Shown here: in pieces, positions 13,801-25,555 of the stretch | How the letters are laid out: each line of letters starts with the position of its first letter | How positions within the stretch are numbered: position 1 is the stretch's first letter | Assembly: GCF_005239225.2 (NCBI RefSeq) | Contig: NC_133286.1 | Span: forward strand, 17,746,572-17,810,571 | DNA from: Populus alba | Lineage: Eukaryota > Streptophyta > Magnoliopsida > Malpighiales > Salicaceae | Direction of reading: 5' to 3' | Length of the DNA: 64,000 nucleotides | Notes under the pieces: model-generated | The model's database searches: none | Seen by the model: the letters and a program-made list of their open reading frames with translations, nothing else | What the model was told of the DNA's origin: nothing | Position numbers and translations under genes: made by a program

Positions 13801-15110
13801 AACTTGAGAGATGAGAGGAGAAGAGGTTAAAAAATAAAACATGGCTGAGAAAATATTGATTAACTATATTTCAACAATAGAAAAAAGTAAATTTGTTTTT
13901 ATTAAATGTGAGCTTGTGTGTACTTGATTAATTCTACATGTATAAAAAAATTAATCTTGATATCAATAGGTTTTAGTTGATAAAAAAAATGTTATTGAGA
14001 TGTTTTTTTTTTATCCTTCATCACACCGGAAATACTAGATTGGAGTTTTGGAATTTTTTTTTTATTCAAAATGATTTCTCATTGTTATTTTTTTTATGTT
14101 AGAAAAGGCGTTAACCAACGTATGTATATGGCAACTTGTCGCTGTGCATGCCAGGCTCATGCACTTCATTTTTATCTTATATTTACTGGTCTAAATACAA
14201 AACAGTTACAGTTGGGCGGTTTGGTCATTGTCTGAATTTATTAAAATACTATAAAAAAAACTTTATATAAACAAAAAGATTGCGCGTGGTATTAAATTCG
14301 ATAAGCCCGACGTTTTATTTAACTAGGTTAAAACAGAGGCTACGTCACGCCTTACCTGGTCAATTAAGCCAACAGTTGACCTTGATGAATTTGATCTAGT
14401 AGAAATTCCTAAATACTTTATTTATTCATTTTCACGAAAAATGGATCAAGGAGAGAGCCGAAAGAGAGGTGATCCAATAATGGTGTTAACTGTTAAGTGT
14501 CCGTTTCTTTCACTCCCACAAAGGGAGAAATGAAGTCCTATTTCCGTCTTCATGCAATCAAGAGCTATGAGATTAGACTAGAATGAGCGACGAAAAATTA
14601 AAATGATATTTTTAAAACAAAAAAATTATTTTTAATATAATACATTAAAATGATGTAAAAATATCCTAAGAATAATTTAAAATAAAAAATATATTTTTAT
14701 TCAAATCAAGCTAAAGAATTCAACGTGCAGCGTATAGTTACTGAAATACAGCCAGTGCCCCAAAGCTAATTTCCAATAGCATGGACTAAGAAGTGGCCAA
14801 TTCTCCTCCAAGAGAATGTGCGTAAATCTGGAGAGTTGAAACTTCGCAGGTAGAACTCGATGATCATAAATTTAAAATCTAACTTGGATTAAATAAGTAA
14901 ATTTTTTTCTTAAAATAATATTATTTAAAAAATAATAATTAAAAATTAACTAGATTAACCTTCTACCTTCTAAACATGACTCGGACCTTCAGTAAACAAG
15001 GAATCAGAAATTAAATATTACAACAGCGATGGAGAAGTCAATAATGGAAGTCAACAATCCCAAACAAAACCTAAGGCCCTCTCACTACTAAAAATAAGAA
15101 AGTATTTAAT
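10851..15110. other. Intergenic, AT-rich, with microsatellite and MITE-like DNA
   Basis: No gene is supported. Contents: poly-T near 11310-11330, a (CTT)n microsatellite at about 12790-12822, and an AT-rich MITE-like copy at 14590-14710. The small reading frames lack codon regularity, splice context or family motifs. Confidence 0.5.
14590..14710. repeat. AT-rich MITE-like repeat, copy 1
   Basis: Contains attatttttaatataataca followed by ttaaaatgatgtaaaaata. This core (…TTTTTAATAT…ATATTAAAAT…TAAAAA…) recurs at 15110, 40200 and 40645 in this window. It resembles a dispersed poplar repeat. Degenerate, borders approximate. Confidence 0.45.
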
Positions 15111-15235
15111 AATATAATAGCAATTAATTTTCATAATATCAATATAATATTTTTTTAATTTTTTAAAATTTATTTTTAACACTAACATATTAAAATAATA
15201 TAAAAACATAAATTTTCTTTAGAAAAAAACAATCT
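15110..15235. repeat. AT-rich MITE-like repeat, copy 2
   Basis: Contains ataatatttttttaatttt, tttatttttaacactaaca and tattaaaataatataaaaac, the same ordered blocks as the other copies. It lies just downstream of the small basic-protein gene. Borders approximate. Confidence 0.5.
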
Positions 15236-15520
15236 ATTTACTTAAACAAACACACAATAAGACTCGAATCAGCTGGAATTGCCCATCTCCAATGACACAC
15301 TCCAATCCATTTATGGTCCTAAGTTTCCACCTGCATAGGATGGATTTCATGGCACGTGCCCTCCAAAATTCAACACCTTCCAAATGACAGTAGAATCTCA
15401 AAAACACGATAACCAAAATGTAAAACAGCAGCCTCAAACATACAAAACTTAGCCAGCCTAAATTACGAAATAAAGTCAGCAAGAGATGAAAATGTCAATA
15501 GCATTATTAGTGCTTGCAAA

Positions 15521-17204
15521 TTAAATATGTTTCCTCCTGATCCTCCCCTTTCCATGGTTCTTCTTTCTTGACAGCTTCAATTTCTTTTTTAGCTTCTTCC
15601 CTATCGGCTTCAATGACCTCTCTGTTTGATTGCCATCGTCCATTTCCATATCTGTTGTGGGGCCAAAGCAAGATCATAGTCAACATATTGAGATTTTTGA
15701 TCGTGCTACCAGGAAATATATAGTTTGTTAACTCGTTGAATTTTTAAATTTGCTTCTGACTGATGAGATATCAATCTATTGCTAGTTGCAATAAAATTTG
15801 AAAAGGGGGAAAAAGAACTGGGGAAAAGCCACAAACATGAGAAACTGGAAAATCTATAAGATCATCAATTGAGCTTTCTGAGCAAAAGTGTCGATTCTAG
15901 CACTGTAAAACAGGAAAGTACTCGTGCAAAAAAAGTGCGATTTTAATAACCACAGAAATTATCAATTGAACCATGCTTATAATCATTATGTAACCAATTG
16001 TGTCAATCTACTTTTCAAAAGATCTACATTGACAGACAAACAAGATTTCATTTATTCAAGCAACTCTAAAAACAGAGTGTAAAAAGCCTACAAAGGAAGC
16101 AGTAAGTTTGTAATCACAGATATTCATGTGAGAGATACACCATTTGTTTCATCAAAGGCAATTGCATACCAAGAATAGAAACAAAATTAAATTTCCAGAG
16201 AACCAAACCGAGTAAAATATGAAGCAAATACCTATATAATACACAGGATTGGCCTCATAGAGAAGATTAGATTGCTCAACATATAATTTCAGACATATGC
16301 TTGTCTTTGATGTTAGTCTAATCATCGGCCAATAAACTACCATAACAAAATGAAAAAAAGAAACAAAAAAATAATAAAATTAAAAGATTAAAATGAAAGA
16401 GACTCAGAATATGGGTGGATGGTCGTCAAGGCCTGTAAAAGCCAATTACGACGAACGAGACCTTTCACACTGAAATCATCACAGTCCCTTCCGCATCTTC
16501 GCAGGGAGGAAAATAAACACAGAAACTCCTAAATCAACAACCAAACAATGTGAAGATGTAGTAAAAAGTAAACACCCTACATGAGGATCTAATAATTAGG
16601 CTTAGAAACACCTTGTAGCCCTTCTCGGCTGCTAATAAAGAGTAAACCATCATGGTCAATCACAATTTATGCCAAGAAGAATCTAGTAGCCACTTGCAGA
16701 TACTTCGTTCAATTCTAGCAACAACCCCTAAATGAGGAATTTATAAATAATGTTCTCCGTACTACTGCATTACTACGAATTGGCATAAACTAGACATCAA
16801 TTATCAAATTCCAGTATTCAACAATGATGACATAGCCATTAAAACTTAATTCCAAACCCATATGAATTCCTCGTTGAACCTAAATAATCAACAAGAGATA
16901 AAAAACCAAAGACAGAACATATCAGAGTACAAAAAGGGAAACGAACGAAACTAGACATACCAATTTGAGTATCTGTGGTGATGGTGGTGGTGGTGGTGGT
17001 GGTGGTAGTTGTCGTTGTGTCCATAGCAGAAGAAGAGGAAGAAGAAGCGAATGGAGAGGGTTTAACAGGAAGCTTGGGAGCTGCGAGGGCAGCTTCTAGA
17101 ACAGCAAACTTTGCTTCATCTTTCTTGTCACAAAGAGGCTGTACTAGATCTCTCCTTATTGCTCGTAGCCTCTTCTCTCTCTTCGATCTCATAGATTTCG
17201 CCAT
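15521..17204 (-). CDS. Small basic nucleolar-type protein (DUF2423/LLPH-like), two exons
   Basis: Exon 1 is 17204-16961 and exon 2 is 15651-15521, joined by a 1.3-kb GT-AG intron; 375 nt, 124 residues. The N-terminus MAKSMRSKREKRLRAIRRDL is the hallmark of the DUF2423 family (animal LLPH, yeast YBL028C), small nucleolar proteins linked to ribosome biogenesis. The middle has an Ala-rich segment, a Ser run and ~15 near-continuous threonines encoded by a (GGT/ACC)n microsatellite at 16975-17010. The C-terminus (KKLKKKLKLSRKKNHGKG) is strongly basic and likely a nuclear/nucleolar signal. The Thr tract is probably length-polymorphic. Role is inferred from family only. Confidence 0.85.
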
Positions 17205-18224
17205 TTTTTTCGAACAAGCTTTGCTTTTGCTGTAGAGGTTTTGGTGACTTAGCTTCGGGGTTGCTAGGGTTTTGTAGGTTTGTGTGATTTTAATCGGTGA
17301 AGCGATTAGAGGATGTTTGGTTTTGAGGATTAGTATTTCTATTTCCGGATTAGGATCTGCTTGTACGAGTTCGAATGAATCTCAGCTCTTGAATGGCTTT
17401 ATTAGAACTAGAGTCCTCACTTTTTCAATTTTGGCTAATTGGTCCAAAGATATCCTAAACTTGAGATTAAATCCAACTAAACCCTTTACTTTTTAATTTG
17501 TTTTAATTTCAATCTCTTGAATTACTATGTCAAGACAATGATGTACCACAACGGCATAAAATCAAATATACTCGGCATGTTAACCTGTGATTTAAATCAG
17601 TTTAAATTTAAAAAAAAATAAAAAAAGATTAACTTGGTTTAATCTAGATAAAGATTCATGTTAAGAGCAAAATTTGATAAAATATAATTAATTTATTAAA
17701 AAAATTAAAATAATATTATTTTAATTTTTTTTAATAATTTTTTTTAAACGGATAATCCCGATCAACCCTAGTTGAAGTTTTATAACTGTGTAGTACTTGT
17801 TAGATTTCCGTTCATGGACCCAATCAAAAAGCATATTACACGCACATATGGATCTAATATCTGGTTACTATCAGCTCTTATATTTTCGATAGAAATCTTG
17901 AAAATCTGAAAAAAAATGCAATATAATTCCTGAGAATGAAATAACTAGGATGTAATTCCATACAAAAAATAATTAATATATCAATATTCCAAGATGAACA
18001 AATTGATCATTTAAAAAACTGCAAATCTCCAATAAATCACATGGTTAAGTTTTAAAACCGGCTTAGGTGTGATTCAAATTTGATGTTATATACTATATAG
18101 CTCATAAAAATTGCCAAACGGTGCCTGCCCACAAAAACTTGTGGACATAACTAACGATTTTGGTTGCCTGCTTTTCTTCTGAAGTCTGAAATGGCAAAGA
18201 AGAAGGAAGGAATTTCATAATTAC
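17205..18224. other. Intergenic
   Basis: Upstream DNA of the DUF2423-like gene, then AT-rich sequence (17560-17760). I searched the minus strand here for downstream FKBP exons that would continue the fragment at 18225 and saw none. Confidence 0.5.
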
Positions 18225-18590
18225 CTTAATGAGCTGTCCCTTGACAGCCTCAGGGCCAGTGCCCACAGTTTTTTCAAAGAAGGCAAGCCCGGAAGGAGCA
18301 ACTGTTAGTTCACAAGGAGCTTCTTCTGCTGTTGCTCTGAGCTGTAGTTGTAAAATAACATCAAGGAAGCTTTTGCAGAAGCCAAGACCAATTACTTCTC
18401 TTCTCTTGAAAAAAGTTTGGCTTTCACTCAGCTAAGGCTGTTGAGAAAAGTTTTCTTGATGGTGGCCGGAGAATTCGGTAGTTGGTGCTTTTGTTGCTTC
18501 AAATTGTTAGTGGGCAGTGTTATATTGGGTGTGCTGAGATTTCTGGGAGTGTAATTCCCAACTGAAAATGACCACTCCCAGAAATTTGAA
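18225..18590 (-). pseudogene. FKBP13: FKBP13 (thylakoid-lumen PPIase) first-exon fragment
   Basis: On the minus strand the fragment reads SVGNYTPRNLSTPNITLPTN, then KTFLNSL, a frame break near 18430-18436, then KRREVIGLGFCKSFLDVILQ, AEEAPCELTVAPSGLAF and TVGTGPEAVKGQLIK, ending at a GT donor (18225|18224). This matches the transit peptide, twin-Arg thylakoid signal and mature start of plant FKBP13, an immunophilin of the thylakoid lumen. The start ATG is not where expected, one frameshift separates the transit peptide from the Tat signal, and no exon carrying the FKBP catalytic domain follows. It is therefore a non-functional partial duplicate. Family recognition is good; age and origin unknown. 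Confidence 0.75.
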
Positions 18591-19514
18591 AGAGATGAAC
18601 AGAATTGGGTTCTTGAAACAGTAGTCTAGTGGTGGAACTGTTAAAAAGAAAGCTATCAAGATTCAAGCACAGTCCGATTTACAATCAGAAGAAATATTTT
18701 ACAGGATAAGCTTCTAATGAAGCACATTTTGTGAAACCATAATTTCTTTTAACAGTCTGTAAACCTCAGATATTGTTAGCAGAGCCAGAAATCCCAGTGT
18801 TAAAACGTTGATGTGATAGATTTCTTTGTCTTGTAAATAAAACCACAATATCTTTGGAGAGACTGGTTGCTAAAAAGAACATGCAACAAACAAAAACATC
18901 CTGGTTATAGCCTTGGTGCTAGCTTGTGATGACATTCCCCCATTCTGGTTTTGCCAGAATCCCAAATCAGATCAACTTTGATGACAATAAGTTTCAAGGG
19001 AGATGCAAGTGAAAAAGATTCGAGTCCACGTTGATCTACTTGATGAGTAGAAAACAAACAAAACCTACCTCGAAATTATGATAAGAAAACCAGAAGAACT
19101 GATTATTTCACCTTGATTTAATGAAAAATCCCAAACAAAAGTATATATGAATATATCGATGTGTAAATAACACTAAAAGTCCAGCTGATTTATGGATCCA
19201 AGCTGAAGAGCAAAGGTTAGGCAACCTCGAATTCTCACTAGTCACTATCCAAAACAAATGACAGAGCACGAAGCATAAAAAATCCTTCTTCCCCACTGCC
19301 CATGTTCATCTTCTGAGATTCTGTTGACTCAAGAATTTTAAGAATTGAAACGAAGTTAGATGGAAATCAAGAATATGCGATCGTCTCTCTATGAACAAGA
19401 GACAGTAAGCCCATTACAATCAGCATGCGGTTTCATTAATTAGCGCACAGTTCTTCAATCTTTATGTGCTGCCTGAAGACGGGAAAACTGAGCTCTCGAT
19501 AACAGTAATCCACT
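18591..19514. other. Intergenic between FKBP13 fragment and PPR gene
   Basis: Moderate-complexity DNA holding the likely 3' UTR of the PPR gene (right end) and the flank of the FKBP fragment. No coding exon was recognised. Confidence 0.4.
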
Positions 19515-20810
19515 TCAGATACAACTAGAGCCCCTGGCTTTTCTCACATTTTGGTTAAGCACTAAGTTCCTCACCCTTTCTGCATCATCCCATTTCTTAT
19601 TTAAAACATACAAATCAGATACAAGACTATAAATCCCTCCATCATTCTCTGGTTTTATATCCCTCAAGACCCGCCCTATCACTCTATCAGCGATGTCAAA
19701 TTGCTTATGCATCTTGCACGCTGATAAAAAGGAACCCCAGATGACAATGTTAGGCTCAAATTCCATCTCTTTAATAACCTCATAAGCTTCTTCTAAAAAC
19801 CCTGCCTTACCAAACATATCAACCATGCATCCATAATGCTGAATTCTAGGATCCAAACCAGTCTCTTTGATCATTTTAAAATACTTGCGACCCTCCTCAA
19901 TCAACCCCTTACGCGCACAGGCATTAAGAATCCCCGTGAAAGTCATCTCGTTAGGCCTAACACCTGCTTCTTGCATCATCTTAAACAACGATAACACCTC
20001 TTGACAAAAGCCGTGTTGCGCTGCACCACATATCAATGCAGTCCAAGTCGAGACATTTCTTTCTTGCATCAAAACAAAAACCCAGACAGCATTCTTCAAG
20101 AATCCACACTTGGCATACATGTCAACAAGAAGCGTGCCAATATCCACGTTCAACTCCCACCCATTCTTCACTACAAAGCCATGAACTGATTTCCCAGCTA
20201 ACAATCCAAGAGAACCCATGTGTGCACAACCCGATAAAACAGAACCTACAGTCACTTGGTCTGGTTTTGGGTTCTCATTAGCCATCATTTCTCGAAAAAA
20301 TGACAGCCCTTGATCCCGAAACCCGTTATTAACATAACAGGTAATCATGGCGGACCATGAAGCTGCATCCCTCACAGGCATAGCCTCAAAAAGAGAACGT
20401 GCTTTATTGATACTCCCTGACCTTGAATACCCAGTAATCATCGTGTTCCATGTAACTATATTTCTCTGAGGCATTTCATCGAACAAATCACACGCTTGAT
20501 CAAACGACATGACAACGTATGCATGTAGGAGGCAAGTGGAAACATAAACATGTGTATTGAAGCCAAGTTTGATTATATGGGAATGCAAGTGGTGAATTAT
20601 CGTGAGGTTCTTGAAATGGGTACATGATTTTAGAGTAAAGAGTATTGAGAAGGTATCAAAAGGTATGGATTGGCGGTGCATATGAGTGTAGAGTTGCAAA
20701 GCTTTGTGAGGAGAAGAGGCGTTTTTTATGGCTAAAACCCATGTGTTGTAGCTTTTTGTGGGAATTTGCCATTTTGTGGATTTGAGGAAGTGTGAGAGAG
20801 GAACTAGCAT
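19515..20810 (-). CDS. Pentatricopeptide repeat protein, PLS class with E motif
   Basis: Single-exon gene of 431 residues, as usual for plant PPR genes. Repeat signatures run through the protein: NIVTWNTMITGYSRSGSINK, DAASWSAMITCYVNNG, DIGTLLVDMYAKCGFLKNA, NVSTWTALICGAAQHG, NEMTFTGILNACARKGLIEE and HYGCMVDMFGKAG. The C-terminal part (PNIVIWGSFLSACKMHKQ, then IYSLVSDLYVLNKKWDDAE and GSSCI) is an E-type extension; there is no DYW domain. PLS/E proteins act in mitochondria or plastids and bind RNA in a sequence-specific way, often for C-to-U editing with a partner supplying the deaminase. The first ~20 residues could be a weak organelle-targeting sequence. At 431 residues it is on the short side. 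RNA target cannot be read from the sequence. Confidence 0.92.
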   Translation of the reverse strand: MLVPLSHFLKSTKWQIPTKSYNTWVLAIKNASSPHKALQLYTHMHRQSIPFDTFSILFTLKSCTHFKNLTIIHHLHSHIIKLGFNTHVYVSTCLLHAYVVMSFDQACDLFDEMPQRNIVTWNTMITGYSRSGSINKARSLFEAMPVRDAASWSAMITCYVNNGFRDQGLSFFREMMANENPKPDQVTVGSVLSGCAHMGSLGLLAGKSVHGFVVKNGWELNVDIGTLLVDMYAKCGFLKNAVWVFVLMQERNVSTWTALICGAAQHGFCQEVLSLFKMMQEAGVRPNEMTFTGILNACARKGLIEEGRKYFKMIKETGLDPRIQHYGCMVDMFGKAGFLEEAYEVIKEMEFEPNIVIWGSFLSACKMHKQFDIADRVIGRVLRDIKPENDGGIYSLVSDLYVLNKKWDDAERVRNLVLNQNVRKARGSSCI

Positions 20811-21966
20811 GGCTCATTGCGTGGTGGTGGTGCTTAGTTCCATTAAAACAGTGCAATTTGCATGGATGAAGAAGAGTCGAAACCCAAATGACAATAATTC
20901 CATTGGCTTGCTTTAACACAAGTAGATACAGGCATCGAATCAGCGGAAACGAGTTGGGAAACAGCTATCACCCAGTGTTGAGTTCAAAAAAAAAAAAATT
21001 AAGTAGGTTGGGAGGATGACTAATTCTTCGGCGATCTTAACTGTTTATTTTCTTAAAAAAAAAAAAAAAAATCTCAATTAAAATTGTATGTACTGACAGA
21101 TAAATCAGTATCTTGTAGTTTAAAAAACCCAATAGACTATTTTGTTTTTAATTATTTTTTTAATGTCAAATATATCTTATAAAAATAATAATTCTATCTT
21201 GCATGCTTAAATTTTTTTTTTATTAATAACAAAATAATAATTCTTTATTTATTATGAATCTAGCTTTATAATTTGTTTTAATTTATATTTTATGAGACTA
21301 TTCTAGTTTCATAATTTAGTTTACGAGTTTGTCAAGTTAGCTTAAGTAAACTTAGATTTTTTTAAAATTAATTTTTTTAATTTTATCTTTCAATATTGGG
21401 TTGATTTTAAATCGAGTTTCATAATTTATTTTGATTTATTTTCTACGAGATTATCTTAATTTTATTATTCAAGTTACATGTTTGACATGTTAATATGAGT
21501 TGACTTAAGTTGTTTTTTTATTATTTTTTTTAATTATTTTTTTTATTTTCATCCTTTAATTATTTTGAGTTAATTGAGAATTAAACTTCAAAATTTATTT
21601 CAATTTAAATTTATAAATTATCATGATTACGTGACTTTGATCATGAATTTGACAAGTTTATTCGAGTTGATTCAAGTTGATCTAATATATTACTATTATC
21701 TTAATATTTTAAAAAATATCATCTTAAAATTTTATTTTAAATCAAATTATTTTTTATCCATCATTTAGATTAATTTTGAATCACCAAACATATCATTTTA
21801 TACCAACTTAACTTTCATGTAGTTAAATTTTTTTCTAATGTGTATTTTATTTTATGTTAAAAATTAAATAACTTGATGTGCAAAGGAGCACAGGTTACTA
21901 GTATACTTTTGACGCTATTTGGACAAGGGACAACACCATGTGACCCATATGAACAAGAAATAAATG
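20811..21966. other. Intergenic with degenerate ~150-170 bp tandem units
   Basis: After the PPR 5' flank, 21264-21780 holds three diverged units. Each has a block like agtttcataatttattttga followed by a block like gttgacttaagttg, starting near 21264, 21414 and 21585. No gene seen. Confidence 0.5.
21264..21780. repeat. Imperfect tandem repeat, about 150-170 bp period, three copies
   Basis: Successive copies share ttcataatttattttgattt, an attatcttaattt-like block, gtttgacaagttta-like and gagttgacttaagttg-like blocks. Unit starts are near 21264, 21414 and 21585. The type resembles a dispersed tandem family common in poplar. Diverged, so period is approximate. Confidence 0.5.
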
Positions 21967-22175
21967 GGGTTCTGGCCCAGCAGTGGAAGAGACTTGTTCC
22001 CTTTCACTACACATGGGTTCCAATCTTATCGTGCACGTCTGTCATCTCTGAGGTGTCTTATATGTTTATAGGACTTGCAGGATGTTCAATGGGCTTCATG
22101 GATTAATTGTGGTGCATACAAGCTGACCCGAACACTCTGGGTTATAAAAAAAAAAAAGAGAGAAAGAAATAAATG
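21955..22175 (+). mobile_element. tRNA-derived SINE with 12-bp target-site duplication
   Basis: The element spans 21967-22163. The 5' end has a tRNA-like A box (tggcccagcagtggaagaga, 21973) and B box (atgggttccaatct). The 3' domain is gattaattgtggtgcatac plus aagctgacccgaacactctg, followed by an A-rich tail. Perfect 12-bp direct repeats, aagaaataaatg, flank it at 21955-21966 and 22164-22175. This is the canonical layout of a plant tRNA-derived SINE, and the intact duplication implies fairly recent insertion. Two older copies on the minus strand at 41041 and 52320 share the 3' domain. Confidence 0.8.
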
Positions 22176-23915
22176 ACATGAACAATCTTGTTGAATGTTG
22201 AAATACGGAGATAAATCAACGGGCTGTCCCTTGTCTAATTAAATCAATGGGTTAACCATGGAATATGACATTAATTTGCTAATTAAAATCAAAGAAGGTT
22301 TTTCAATAACATCTCACGACACTGCCTTGATGAGCTTATAGGAATACGTACAGCCTAGGAAGTATTAAGTATAAATAAATAAAGACGTCTAAGAAATATA
22401 ATTAGCCATACTTACGTACCAAATTAATTAAATGATTGATATTTTGAGACAGAGACACAAAATTAGTGGAGGGGGGGCTACCGGAGGGTTTATTACATAT
22501 TGATAGCTTGACAAGTGGGGATAATCAATTTTGTTTGGCTTTTGATTATTAAAAACTTAAAAGAGATAATCATGGAGTTGTCGGTAAAACTCTCTAATCT
22601 AAAGATATTGAGATTTCATAATGGAACGGTGGTCCATATCGTCTTCAATTTGTTATCTAGAAGTTTAACCATCAAATTAAAAGCAGTGCCTCTCCCCACA
22701 TGCAAGCCCCACTCCCTCAACATTAGCCAAAAAAAAGCCAAGCTTCATTGACTGCTGCAAAAACCAAGGCCAGGTCTCTTTTTTCTTTTTGGTCGATTGA
22801 TTAAGGAGCGGAACTATATATTGTGGTTTAGCCTCTTGGATCTGTGGTCTAGCCTTCGTCTCAATCTAGTTACAGAACAGGGCTATCTGTTTTCTGTGCT
22901 TAACTACACATATTACTTGTATGAATACGTACTTTTCACGTATATCTGTATAAGCTAATTATATATGCTCGCGTATTCTGCTATACCTTCAAGCTAGTTT
23001 AATTCGTTCAATCTATAACAAATATTCTCTTTCATTCTCATAAATGATCCTTGAAACTAAAACCCTCCCGTCGTACACTACATTTTTTGCTTCCCTTAAA
23101 ATGGGTTCTATATATATATATAGGGTTAATTTCCTGTTATTTTCCCTCTAAATTAATACTATTTTTACTGACTTTTGTGTTGATATATAGAGGATGTAAT
23201 TAGTAATTATCAGGTTTAAACTAATGATGTGATATATACAAAAGGTTGCAAAATGACAAGATATGTATATGGAAGATGTAATTAACCAGATAAAATAAGT
23301 AGATCAGGCCGGCCAGGCGGACTTTTGAAATTTACTCCTCAATATATTGAGAGGCATTAACAGCCTAAAAGCCTTATCCTATACATTCTACTTAATTCTC
23401 TTAGACAAACTAACTAATTGTTAGCTGAAATGTTACTCAATTAGTATTAATATATATGTCTCTTTGCTCTCAAAGAATCTCGAGTTGGAGCCTCCTTTTA
23501 GGGAAACAAAAATTAAAAATCTAAGCTAATTCATGTTGCTGCTCATTCAATATATATATTTTATTAAGATAGGAAAAGTTGGATTTCCATATTTATGATC
23601 TATGTATACATGCCCCCACTAAATTGAGCTAGAGACAGTTACTGGCTTACATTTGTTAAGGAACCTAGCTAGTCATACACAGTTGCTCTTAATTACCACT
23701 TGAGCTTTGGGTGATTAATTTGCCCACTTAATTATCAACGATTAAAAGAAAGCTTTTAACAACGTCTCACTGTTTTATTTACAGGAGGCTGCTTATACCT
23801 AGCTAAGGATATAGTTCTTAGGGTCTAATTATAGAGTCTCATATATAATAATGACGATTTACCAAACAAAATCAATCAGGACGGGGGACGAATTTTGAGC
23901 CATGCCTTGACAACA

Positions 23916-23951
<36 letters not shown>

Positions 23952-25461
23952 ACACTTTGACTTCCACCTCTCGAAAGGGTGAAAGAAGCTTTGTAGATTA
24001 TAGAAAGATTTAACCTGCTTTAATTAAGTGCAATGATTATATTGGAGGGGAACCAAATGAACAAAGATATTGTAAATGAAACCCAAAAGGCTGAATGGTC
24101 AGGTTTTTCTCCTAAAGTTTGTGTGCTAGATTATTTGTGACCTCGATCGTTGCTGCTTTGCTTTAGCACGTGATTTTCTCCCCTGAAAGGTATAAATTGT
24201 AACAGGAAAAACAAGGAAAGCGAAGGGTGAAAATGATGAAAGCAGACATGTCCAATCATAATGATCCTCGTTGACACCAAGAAATTGGCACATTCAAGCA
24301 ACTGTTTGAGTGAAGAAAGGGTATCATATGCTTACTATATTTATTTATTTATATTAACATCTATATATGAGCAGGTGCGTGTTTGTATGCGTATGTAGTG
24401 TGTGTTTTATATTTTGAAAAGGAAAGAAGGAGACAGCACTCTGGGTGGATGGCTTTTTCATGTTGAATTTAGATGCAAGAAATGATGTGCTTATCTTTAA
24501 ATCATTAGGTCTTCCCTAAATGGCCATATTATGATTAATCCCCCAACGTCCTTAATTATGTCCTTCCTTTTCACAATGGTGTAACATTACTTTTGGTCTG
24601 GTCTTTGCAGCTAGTTATGTAGTATTCATTACAGCTCCATTGCACCTATGTATGTTTTACTAAATTCAAACCAAATTTCGTTAACTTGATCACTTGTCAA
24701 CTTATTAGTTTATGTTCTAACTCCGCACCGGTCTCTTGTTTTGTTTGTAAATCTCCTGATTCTACAGACTCTTGATACCTTTTCGATCTGTTAAGTTCAA
24801 CAGCTGCTTAATAAATCACTCGTAATTCATAAAAAAAATGCCCTACTTCCTCATTGAATTTGTCAAGCATGCAGGAAAGGGATAGTGGGTTATCAACAAA
24901 TTCACAACGAAAACATTTCAGCTAGTGCAAAATGAAGCAGAACGGTGTGTGTGTGTATAGTATATATTCAAGAACAATGTGCATGCATCAAACTTCTTCA
25001 TAAACTGGAAGGAAAAGACATGATTAAAAAGCAACGAGAGGAAAAATATCTGCATAGATCAATCATCCTCAGAACCCATACTCATTCTCATACAGCTAGC
25101 TTAATTAGACATGAAGATATATTGAGTAAACAAATACTTAAAAGTAGATGTGCTATACAAGTATGCTGCTTCTTCAAGTATCACGCTTTGTGATGACTAA
25201 TTAATTATGTCAAATTACTAATCAACCCAATAATTAGTAGTAACATGTTTTTTATTTAGTTAAAAGGAAAGTAGTAATCAAGTCGAGAGCAATGGTTCAA
25301 AACAACACTTGAAGTTTCCAAGACACTCAATGAGAGCAGTGGTCCTCTCATGAGTACACCCAAAGTTAAATTTCCACAACCTTTTCTCTCTCCCTCCCTC
25401 CCTCTCCATATTAATTTGCATATAGACGTGCAATGCAAAATTAACAAGGGGAGACTGCCTT
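22176..25461. other. Intergenic upstream of the MYB gene
   Basis: Over 3 kb with no supported gene. It contains short (TA)n runs near 23111 and 23920-23948, a (TG)-rich patch near 24940 and the MYB promoter at the right end. Base composition is less extreme than in other intergenic blocks, so regulatory DNA is possible, but no motif can be assigned. Confidence 0.4.
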
Positions 25462-25470
25462 TATATAAAG
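25462..25470 (+). promoter_or_regulatory. Putative TATA box of the MYB gene
   Basis: TATATAAAG lies 86 bp upstream of the MYB start codon, leaving room for a short 5' UTR. A CT-rich run (ctctctccctccctccctct) lies about 80 bp further upstream. Position and sequence fit a plant core promoter; no transcript data. Confidence 0.45.
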
Positions 25471-25555
25471 GTGCATGAGAGGTAAGCATTTAATTAAACC
25501 TGGAGGACAAGAACATACAAGGAAGGAAAGCACCCCCTTCCCCCTCAAATTCTAA

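Noticed and set aside
20656..20919. Open frame overlapping the 5' end of the PPR gene
   Set aside because: Out of frame with the PPR protein and His-rich without a domain; a shadow of the real gene and its leader.
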